A model generated the notes under the pieces. It had not been told where the DNA came from, ran no database searches, and worked only from the letters and a program-made list of their open reading frames with translations. A stretch of DNA of 16,385 nucleotides, taken from contig CAJUGR010000029.1 of assembly GCA_910586285.1 (NCBI GenBank), positions 1 through 16,385 on the forward strand, read 5' to 3'. This DNA is from an uncultured Erysipelotrichaceae bacterium. GTDB lineage: Bacteria; Bacillota_I; Bacilli_A; Erysipelotrichales; Erysipelotrichaceae. Below are positions 1 to 5,382 of this stretch, in pieces. Positions within the stretch are counted from its first letter, which is position 1. The number at the start of each line of letters is the position of its first letter. The position numbers and the translations under genes are program-made.

Positions 1-22
1 AATGATATAAGGAAACGACAAC

Positions 23-150
23 TTGAAGAAATCAGCGAATTTATATGTAAGAATTGACCCCGATGTGTAAGGACAGGCAGAAATATTTCCACCCTTGGCA
101 TTCCTGTTTCCAATGCCGTATTTGATTGGCTATATCGCAAATTGGGATGA
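23..150 (+). pseudogene. Decayed RelB/DinJ-family antitoxin remnant
   Basis: Read from a TTG at 23 with an AAGGA-like site just upstream, the sequence gives LKKSANLYVRIDPDV and then a TAA at 68-70, where the family usually has Lys or Glu. It continues GQAEIF to about 88. A frame change then gives STLGIPVSNAVFDWLYRKLG up to a TGA at 148-150. Joined, this matches the ribbon-helix-helix N-terminal half of RelB/DinJ antitoxins (NLYVRID-DVKEQAE followed by LGIPVSNAI). These normally bind their operator DNA and neutralise a RelE/YafQ-type toxin. The rest of the antitoxin and its toxin partner are not recognisable downstream. One nonsense change, one frameshift and a missing C-terminal half indicate a dead gene. 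The family call is from recognition of the motif, not a search. Confidence 0.7.
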
Positions 151-262
151 TGAATGATTAATAAAGACAACCACAAACCATTTATTTACTAATTTGTTGC
201 CAGTCATTTCCTATGGAATGATGACTCCCCGTGGAAAAGCATATTCCATCAATCATCTTTTG

Positions 263-271
263 TGTTATAAT
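263..271 (+). promoter_or_regulatory. Extended -10 promoter of the yhhQ-tgt fusion, probably leaderless
   Basis: TGTTATAAT is a perfect extended -10 element. No convincing -35 hexamer lies 16-18 bases upstream. The ATG at 278 begins seven bases after the end of the box, where transcription would be expected to start. No Shine-Dalgarno sequence lies between them, so the transcript probably starts at or within a base or two of the AUG. Confidence 0.65.
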
Positions 272-277
272 ATTCCC

Positions 278-2122
278 ATGTCAAATGTGAAACAAAAGCG
301 ATTGATTTATTTTGCGGCGGCTTCGGCCGGTGCCTTATTAATATCCAATCTTGCCGCGATGAAGCTGTGGGATTTTTTTGGTGTTGCCGTAAACGGCGGA
401 GTGATCGTCTTTCCCCTAACCTATATTCTTGGCGATCTCATCATTGAATTTTATGGAAAAAAAGTCGCAAGAAATATTATCCTATCCGCTATCCTGCTTA
501 ATTTCATTGCGTTCCTTATCTTTACCATCGTCATCGCTTTACCTCCTTATTCGGGTTGGAGTATCCAAAGTGCTTATCACGCTGTATTAAGATCTGCGCC
601 GCGGATCATCATCGGCTCCTTACTCGCCTATGCCGCTTCTAATTTATTGAACAATGCCGTGTTTATTAAGATGAAAAACAGTCGAAGCATCTTTGCGACC
701 AGCTTTATCGTTCGAGCATTGGGTTCTTCCGCCTTTGCTCATTTGATCGATTCGATTATTTTTGAGACCATCGCTTTTCTTGGCGTACTGTCATTTTCCG
801 AATTTCTGTTTCAAGCGGGTTTTGCCTATATCGCAGGCATGGGATTGGAATTGCTTTTATCTCCCTTAGAAGCGGCCATTGCCAAAAAGCTAAGCCCTTC
901 TATGTGTGACTATCAAAATCAGAATAAGTTTTCTTTTGAAATCACGAAACGAATTGATGGAAAACTGGGGCGCGCCGGAATCATTCATACTCCGCATGGG
1001 GATATTAAAACGCCGGCCTTCATGTCCGTTGGAACCAAAGGAGAAGTGCGCTTTGTTTCGATGGATGACTTGAGGCAAATTCATGCACAAGCCATGCTCA
1101 GTAACGGATACCATCTACGCAATCTTTCCGATACCATCGCAAAGAAAGGCGGTCTTGCCAAATGGTCAGGATGGAACGGACCGACCATTACCGATTCCGG
1201 TGGATTTCAAGTCATGTCACTGGGTTCGGGCTTGGGAAAAGTTGTCAGTATGGAGCGGGAAAAAGAAGTCATCAATACCGATCCTAAAGATCGGCTGACA
1301 CAGGTCAGTGAAGCAGGAGTGAAATTTCACGATCCCTTTAGCGATCAAGATGATTTCATCGGTCCGGAAGAATCCATGCAGATTCAATGCCGAATTGGTG
1401 CCGATATTCACATGGCCTATGATGAATTGACCTCCTTGGCCGATAGCTATGAGTATAATGTGGAAGCCTTGGGGCGCACCGAACGCTGGGCAAAACGAAG
1501 TTTAAAGGAACATAAAAAGCATTGTGACGATCTAGGCTATCATCAAGCCCTCTACGGCGTTTTACAAGGCGGGCGTTGGGAAGATCTGCGTCGTTCCACA
1601 GCGAAAAAACTCGCCAAGATGGATTTTGACGGTTATGGTCTTGGCGGTGCATTCTTAAAAGAAAGCCTCGGAGAGATTTTGAAATGGTGTTGTGAAGAAT
1701 TGCCGGAAGAGAAGCCGCGCCATTTACTTGGATTGTCACATCCCGATGATATCTTGATCGGTGTGGAAATGGGCGCCGATACCTTTGACTGTGTTGCCCC
1801 GACTCGTGAGGCACGCCATGGCCGTATCTATGCCAAATACGGTTATTTCAATATCACAAAATTTGCCGATAGCGATGAATTGTTGGATGAAGGATGCGAT
1901 TGTCCGACTTGCCAAGCCGGTTGGACGCGCGGGGAATTGCGTTCCCTGCTCAAATCGGATCAACAGGCAAAACGACAATTATATTATCAGTTGGCTTCCA
2001 TCCATAATCTGCGTTTTATTATCCGTCTAACGGAAGAAGCACGCCAAGCAATTATCAATGGCAACTTTGAAGCATACAAAGCGGAATTCTTGAATAACTA
2101 TTATCATACCGATAAACACTGA
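278..2122 (+). CDS. tgt: YhhQ/VUT queuosine-precursor transporter fused to tRNA-guanine transglycosylase
   Basis: This is a 614-residue two-domain protein. Residues 1-210 are a hydrophobic multi-pass domain of the VUT/YhhQ (COG1738) type, with SNLAAMK near the start, GGVIVFPLTYILGD at 40-53 and a C-terminal GLELLLSPLE. This family imports preQ0, preQ1 or queuine. Residues 217-610 are a full-length TGT, which swaps guanine 34 of GUN-anticodon tRNAs for a queuosine precursor. The pocket Asp306 (DSGGFQ), Asp382, the QG pair at 430-431, catalytic Asp504 (FDCVAPTR) and zinc ligands Cys540, Cys542, Cys545 and His576 are all present. Leu384 and Leu460 replace the Cys and Val that shape the preQ1 pocket in the Zymomonas enzyme (C158, V233), and there are insertions near 320-345 and before His576. 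An in-frame extension to a TTG at 194 exists, but it would place the TATAAT box inside the gene. The reading frame is continuous across the junction, and ATG 901 has no ribosome site, so a fusion is more likely than two genes. Confidence 0.9.
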   Translation: MSNVKQKRLIYFAAASAGALLISNLAAMKLWDFFGVAVNGGVIVFPLTYILGDLIIEFYGKKVARNIILSAILLNFIAFLIFTIVIALPPYSGWSIQSAYHAVLRSAPRIIIGSLLAYAASNLLNNAVFIKMKNSRSIFATSFIVRALGSSAFAHLIDSIIFETIAFLGVLSFSEFLFQAGFAYIAGMGLELLLSPLEAAIAKKLSPSMCDYQNQNKFSFEITKRIDGKLGRAGIIHTPHGDIKTPAFMSVGTKGEVRFVSMDDLRQIHAQAMLSNGYHLRNLSDTIAKKGGLAKWSGWNGPTITDSGGFQVMSLGSGLGKVVSMEREKEVINTDPKDRLTQVSEAGVKFHDPFSDQDDFIGPEESMQIQCRIGADIHMAYDELTSLADSYEYNVEALGRTERWAKRSLKEHKKHCDDLGYHQALYGVLQGGRWEDLRRSTAKKLAKMDFDGYGLGGAFLKESLGEILKWCCEELPEEKPRHLLGLSHPDDILIGVEMGADTFDCVAPTREARHGRIYAKYGYFNITKFADSDELLDEGCDCPTCQAGWTRGELRSLLKSDQQAKRQLYYQLASIHNLRFIIRLTEEARQAIINGNFEAYKAEFLNNYYHTDKH

Positions 2123-2129
2123 TAAATTT

Positions 2130-2164
2130 GGTTGTGATTATACTTCAATCACAGCCTTTTTTTT
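2130..2164 (+). terminator. Rho-independent terminator of yhhQ-tgt
   Basis: A 10-bp stem (GGTTGTGATT paired with AATCACAGCC, one G-U) with a 7-base loop is followed by eight T residues. It starts eight bases after the TGA stop. Confidence 0.93.
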
Positions 2165-2191
2165 GCTCACTGCAATGATTTCAAAGTGTCG

Positions 2192-2220
2192 AAAAACCGG
2201 TATCGCGCTTACAACACCGG
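2192..2220 (-). terminator. Candidate terminator of the sigma/anti-sigma operon
   Basis: Read on the minus strand, CCGGT and ACCGG pair around a 14-base loop and are followed by TTTTT. It lies 37 bases beyond the anti-sigma stop. The stem is short, so the call is moderate. It converges with the tgt terminator. Confidence 0.5.
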
Positions 2221-2256
2221 CATAATATCATATAGGACATTTGATTCTTTTAATAG

Positions 2257-2946
2257 CTATTTAATTATAGATTGTAATAATGCCGCCAATTCTGCTTCCG
2301 TTATATCAGAAGTTTCAATATCAATATTAAGATTTTTATACTTAAATTCAGTCATATATGAATTTTCATATTGATAGATAATAAGTTCAAAATCATCTAT
2401 TTTAGATACTTTACCATCTACAAAATAATAATCTCTTATTGGCTTATTTTTTTCAGAGTAACCAATGACTATATTTCTATGATTGCTACTATTTTTATAT
2501 ATTTTTTCGTATTGCATTAAATAGTCGTATTCTTTGTTGTCTCTGTCACTTTTAGTATATATAGCATTTATATACTCTTTATCATCAAAATCTTCTGGAA
2601 TCTCCAAATCCGATAACACTTCATAATATGGAGCATTATAATCATTAACTTCCTTTACATCAGCATCTGTCTTTACCAATCCTTTTTCATTACTTACATG
2701 ATTAATGTTCAAAATAACATTATTATCAACAACTTTTTTATCGGGTGTTAATAATGAATGAATATTACCTCCAAACGCAATAATTCCGCAAGTAACAACT
2801 ACTAAACATATTGACGCTAAAGACCATTTTAAATATTGATTCAGCCTTCTGTTTTTCCTTTCTATGGTTTCCATTATTTTATTATAGTTTTTTTCTTTAT
2901 TCAGTTTTTTTGAATAAAGCTCTTTAAAAACATCTTTATTAGACAT
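2257..2946 (-). CDS. Membrane protein partnered with ECF sigma factor, putative anti-sigma factor
   Basis: This 229-residue protein has a basic cytoplasmic N-terminus of about 39 residues, one membrane segment at about 40-59 and a 170-residue outer region. It ends in an acidic segment, NIDIETSDITEAELAALLQS, a C-terminal pattern I associate with anti-sigma or regulator proteins next to ECF sigma genes in Firmicutes. It has no HxxxCxxC zinc motif, so it is not a classical zinc anti-sigma factor. The start chosen is ATG 2946, which has GGTGAG upstream and lies one base past the sigma stop. An in-frame ATG at 2958 would overlap the sigma gene but has its SD too close. The role (holding the sigma factor at the membrane until a signal arrives) is inferred from topology and coupling. 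Base composition is strikingly AT-rich compared with the flanking genes. Confidence 0.75.
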   Translation of the reverse strand: MSNKDVFKELYSKKLNKEKNYNKIMETIERKNRRLNQYLKWSLASICLVVVTCGIIAFGGNIHSLLTPDKKVVDNNVILNINHVSNEKGLVKTDADVKEVNDYNAPYYEVLSDLEIPEDFDDKEYINAIYTKSDRDNKEYDYLMQYEKIYKNSSNHRNIVIGYSEKNKPIRDYYFVDGKVSKIDDFELIIYQYENSYMTEFKYKNLNIDIETSDITEAELAALLQSIIK

Positions 2947-2947
2947 A

Positions 2948-3484
2948 TTACTCACCATCCTTTCTCATGAATTTCTGTAACTCTTTTAAAGTTCTGTATA
3001 GACAATTCTTAATATATGATTCACCTAAAGATAATTCTCTTGCAATTTCTTTTATTGTAAAGTCCAAATTGTAATATAAATAGAATATCTTTTGAACAAT
3101 AAGCTTTTTCTTTCGGAGTTCTTTCCAAACGATTTCCAGATCCATAGCTTTGATCGTAATATCCTCGACATCAATATCGCTAGGTATGTTTTCTATTATT
3201 TCCTGTTCTTTAACATCATGACTGTTTAAAGATAACATTTTAAATTTATATAATAGTCCGTAATGTTTATTAATCTTGTTTTTAGCAATACCGAGAATAT
3301 AGGAGTCTATATTTTGAATATCATTTGCTTTCATTAATTTCTTGTACAACTCGATATAGATTTCCTGAACAATATCATTTACATCATCCATATTCGAACA
3401 TTTACAAACTACAAATTTCAATACATTATTATAAGTCTTATCAAATATTTCATTAAATTTTTCAAGGCTTATTTGATCGATCAT
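2948..3484 (-). CDS. ECF-type RNA polymerase sigma factor
   Basis: This 178-residue protein has the size and two-domain plan of extracytoplasmic-function sigma factors. Region 2 spans about residues 10-78, with DIVQEIYIELYKKL at 37-50 (core-binding and -10 recognition) and SYILGIAKNKINKHY. Region 4 spans about 125-174, with FTIKEIARELSLGESYIKNC as the helix-turn-helix that reads the -35 element. It would direct RNA polymerase to a small stress or signal regulon. AGGTGA lies five bases before the ATG. It is translationally coupled to the membrane partner immediately downstream. The upstream AAC-type motif suggests autoregulation. The gene is far more AT-rich than its neighbours, with many AUA, UUA and AAU codons, suggesting transfer. 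I cannot assign an ECF subgroup. Confidence 0.88.
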   Translation of the reverse strand: MIDQISLEKFNEIFDKTYNNVLKFVVCKCSNMDDVNDIVQEIYIELYKKLMKANDIQNIDSYILGIAKNKINKHYGLLYKFKMLSLNSHDVKEQEIIENIPSDIDVEDITIKAMDLEIVWKELRKKKLIVQKIFYLYYNLDFTIKEIARELSLGESYIKNCLYRTLKELQKFMRKDGE

Positions 3485-3494
3485 TTTATCACCT

Positions 3495-3531
3495 CATTGA
3501 TATAGTTCCTAGTTTCCCGCAAAAAGTTTCA
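3495..3531 (-). promoter_or_regulatory. Possible autoregulated ECF promoter
   Basis: On the minus strand TGAAACTTTTT (3531-3521) has the AAC core followed by T residues typical of ECF -35 elements in Firmicutes. A second similar motif, GGAAACTAGGAACTA, follows at 3517-3503. No clear -10 can be fixed without knowing the group, so this is a candidate only. Confidence 0.4.
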
Positions 3532-3532
3532 A

Positions 3533-3563
3533 AAATAAAAAAAGCAGATCATTTTAATCTGCT
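3533..3563 (-). terminator. Terminator of the SIS-domain gene
   Basis: On the minus strand AGCAGAT and ATCTGCT form a 7-bp stem followed by a T-rich tract (TTTTTTTATTTTT). It lies 20 bases after the stop at 3583. The tract runs straight into the putative sigma promoter. Confidence 0.82.
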
Positions 3564-3582
3564 CATTAACGCAAACAATAAA

Positions 3583-4320
3583 TTATCTGGTTGCTTTCTG
3601 ATACAAACGTGTGTATTTTTCAAAGTATTCATCATTGGTATGCTCAGTTCCTTCACTGTTCAGACTGACAAATACCGGAGGGGTTACTCCTTGATCCATG
3701 ATATAGCGGCAGCACTGGACGCTGATAGCTTGAGCAATGAATGTATTGGCCATAGATGAAGTCGGACATACCATCGTATCCAAACCCTCCATTTTCATCG
3801 CACAATCACCCGAAACGCCGCAATTATCAATCACAATATCTGCGATATCCATTAGTTTTTTACCGCTGTCATGACGTGAAGATACCGAACGGGAATGAGC
3901 CAAATTGGTGATAGCGATCACATCGGCACCGCGTTTTTTTGCCTCCAAAGCCATTTCCACCGGATATGCATTGCGTCCGGAGTTGGAGGCAATCATCACC
4001 ACATCCCCTTCTCCAACCCCATATAATTCAGCCAAAATCCCCGCATAACCGTTGAGTCGCTCCAGTAAGGAACTCTTGGTCGGATGTTCGGTTAAGGTCA
4101 ATTCACTGGTCAAAATCGGTACGACAAACGCCAATCCGCCGGCACGGGCATAAAATTCTTCCACTACCGTATGAGAATGACCGCTCCCGGTTACATAAAA
4201 GGTTTTGCCGTTCAGAAAACAATCCGCAATCTTTTTGGCCGCTTGATCCAAAGCATCCTTTTGCGTATCGCGAATCTTGGTCAAAATATCAAAGCCCAGC
4301 GCAAAAACATCATCAATCAT
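3583..4320 (-). CDS. SIS-domain sugar-phosphate protein (UPF0309-like)
   Basis: This 245-residue protein has a single SIS (sugar isomerase) fold. The phosphosugar-binding signatures are VTGSGHSH at 44-50 and MIASNSGRNAYPVEMAL at 109-124. A segment at 143-172 carries RSVSSRHDSGKKL followed by IVIDNCGVSGD. This arrangement fits the UPF0309 group of sugar isomerase-domain proteins, whose substrates (probably amino-sugar phosphates) are mostly undefined. There is no helix-turn-helix domain, so it is not an RpiR regulator. AGGAGG at 4328-4333 lies seven bases before the ATG at 4320 but only one base before an ATG at 4326, so the inner start is preferred. It is transcribed alone, with its own promoter and terminator. 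The exact reaction is unknown to me. Confidence 0.88.
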   Translation of the reverse strand: MIDDVFALGFDILTKIRDTQKDALDQAAKKIADCFLNGKTFYVTGSGHSHTVVEEFYARAGGLAFVVPILTSELTLTEHPTKSSLLERLNGYAGILAELYGVGEGDVVMIASNSGRNAYPVEMALEAKKRGADVIAITNLAHSRSVSSRHDSGKKLMDIADIVIDNCGVSGDCAMKMEGLDTMVCPTSSMANTFIAQAISVQCCRYIMDQGVTPPVFVSLNSEGTEHTNDEYFEKYTRLYQKATR

Positions 4321-4359
4321 ATCCATGCCTCCTCTTTCCATATCATATCGGATGCTTTT

Positions 4360-4368
4360 ATTGTATCA
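4360..4368 (-). promoter_or_regulatory. Extended -10 promoter of the SIS-domain gene
   Basis: The minus strand reads TGATACAAT, an extended -10 with one mismatch, about 27 bases upstream of the ribosome site. No good -35 is visible. Confidence 0.5.
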
Positions 4369-4392
4369 TGTTTTTTGCTTTTTCGATATAAA

Positions 4393-4421
4393 GTTTAAAA
4401 TATGTTAAGAACATTTTAAAC
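4393..4421. repeat. Long AT-rich inverted repeat upstream of the SIS gene
   Basis: GTTTAAAA, a TA bulge and TGTT pair with AACA and TTTTAAAC around AAG. This gives a 12-bp stem with a two-base bulge. It lies just upstream of the TGATACAAT promoter and 20 bases past the DUF6194-like stop. It lacks a T tract, so an operator is at least as likely as a terminator. Confidence 0.55.
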
Positions 4422-4441
4422 GAGTTCAATGAAATCATGAT

Positions 4442-4894
4442 TCATTTCCTCTTTTGATATTTTTCCTTTGCGTATTCATAGGCTTCTTGAATAAGTGGTC
4501 TCAATTCATTAAAAGTTTCTTCTGTCGGATTAAGGCAGCAGATCCATCCCATCCATGCATATACAGGATGAGGGATGATCTTATCAATCGTTGTAAAATC
4601 ATAATCCATATTTACCGTCTCTCCTTTCGCAGGGCGCTTAGGTATTTCTTTAAACATTTGTTGAAAGGTATCTTTTCTCACGCCGATATTGATACGATAT
4701 ACACCTTCTCTGTTCAAATCAGAGCTTCTGTCATTTTCTCCGTCTTTTTCTTTAATGGTTAAAATATAAACGCCTCGCTTCAAAGTCTTATGAGGATTAT
4801 AAAAAATGCCTTTTTCACCCCAACTGTCCACATTAACGGCGCCATCCAAGTTTTCAAGACAATACTGTATAATTTCATCAGGTTTTATTGTCAT
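4442..4894 (-). CDS. DUF6194 family protein
   Basis: This 150-residue cytoplasmic protein has no signal peptide or membrane segment. It resembles the DUF6194 family: an N-terminal DEIIQYCLENLDGAV, a central GVYRINIGVRKDTFQQMF and the family hallmark PHPVYAWMGWICCLNPT at about 109-125, then a helical lysine-rich end. Function is unknown; the fold recalls small MmcQ/YjbR-like proteins, but I cannot establish that. ATG 4894 is preferred because GAGGTGA lies about eight bases upstream. The in-frame GTG at 4906 is itself part of that ribosome site. It is a single-gene unit separated from its neighbours by intergenic gaps. Confidence 0.8.
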   Translation of the reverse strand: MTIKPDEIIQYCLENLDGAVNVDSWGEKGIFYNPHKTLKRGVYILTIKEKDGENDRSSDLNREGVYRINIGVRKDTFQQMFKEIPKRPAKGETVNMDYDFTTIDKIIPHPVYAWMGWICCLNPTEETFNELRPLIQEAYEYAKEKYQKRK

Positions 4895-4982
4895 CTTCAA
4901 GTTCACCTCTTATTCCCTTTCATTGATGAAATCATATCATAATTGTTAATACATATCTATATGATTTACTTTCACTTTTCTC

Positions 4983-5013
4983 AAAAAAAGCAGTTCATAA
5001 TCCTGCCTTTTTT
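4983..5013. terminator. Weak bidirectional hairpin with A and T flanks
   Basis: AAAAAAAGCAG pairs with CTGC-C-TTTTTT around a 9-base loop. The GC core is only four pairs. It directly abuts the end of the broken toxin gene and may have been that gene's terminator on the minus strand. Confidence 0.4.
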
Positions 5014-5271
5014 AGATCACACTTGCTATTGTTATTTCCTTATCATCGCATCCACCCAATAAAACATAAAGTAATTTCGCACCGGGATTTTTCGATATTC
5101 GTGCGCTAAAGATCGAATACGTGTTTACTCAGAATAAGCATATGAAAACTTTTTTATACCGTCCTCAGCCTTAACCGGCTCGACAGCCAGTCGTTCCGCC
5201 GCAGTGGATTTTAGCGAACAATATCAACCATATCTTGTCGAGCCAGTGGCAAATACTCCGGCTTATCCCCC
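5012..5271 (-). pseudogene. ParE/RelE-family toxin remnant, broken in several frames
   Basis: Minus-strand pieces in three frames line up with a ParE/RelE toxin in order. First is DKPEYLPLARQDMVDIVR with a stop at 5211-5213. Next, in another frame from 5214, is LKSTAAERLAVEP and then IKKFSYAYSE with a TAA at 5125-5127. In the same frame RSLAHEYRKIPVRNYFMFYWVD follows. After another shift at 5044 comes DKEITIASVI, ending in a TAA at 5012-5014. The family pattern is LARQD-DIV, then N-P-AAERL, then YRKIPV-NYLVFYWVD, then a final VTIVRVLY strand. About six residues appear deleted after DIVR, and the last residues are lost. A run of seven G at 5267-5273 lies where the N-terminal frame breaks. AGGAGG with an ATG at 5298 precedes it, but that frame stops after 11 codons. 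No antitoxin gene is recognisable next to it. The rest of the gap at 4895-5382 holds only two terminators. Confidence 0.82.
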
Positions 5272-5320
5272 CCTATTTCCTCCAATGGCTTCTCTCATGT
5301 AATGCCTCCTACCAAAAGTC

Positions 5321-5353
5321 AAAAACGGCACCGCCACGAAACGGTACCGCTTT
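5321..5353 (-). terminator. Terminator of the hydrolase-murF-ddl operon
   Basis: On the minus strand AAGCGGTACCG pairs with CGGTGCCGTTT over 11 bp (two G-U) around an 8-base loop and is followed by TTTTT. It lies 30 bases after the ddl stop. Confidence 0.85.
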
Positions 5354-5382
5354 CCGCTTTTACTTATTTCCCAGGTAATGAT

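Noticed and set aside
194..277. 28-codon N-terminal extension of the fusion gene from a TTG
   Set aside because: It contains the extended -10 promoter, has no good ribosome site and shows no family similarity.
150..277. preQ1 riboswitch before the queuosine gene
   Set aside because: I could not fit the sequence to preQ1-I or preQ1-II consensus elements, and the promoter appears to lie right before the ATG.
901..930. Separate TGT gene starting at the internal ATG 901
   Set aside because: There is no ribosome site and the reading frame is unbroken, so a fusion is the simpler reading.
1356..1814. 152-codon open frame on the minus strand
   Set aside because: It lies antisense inside the conserved TGT domain, has no ribosome site and its translation resembles no protein family.
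2186..2374. 62-codon plus-strand open frame after tgt
   Set aside because: It overlaps the end of the anti-sigma gene, includes the terminator hairpin and has no ribosome site.
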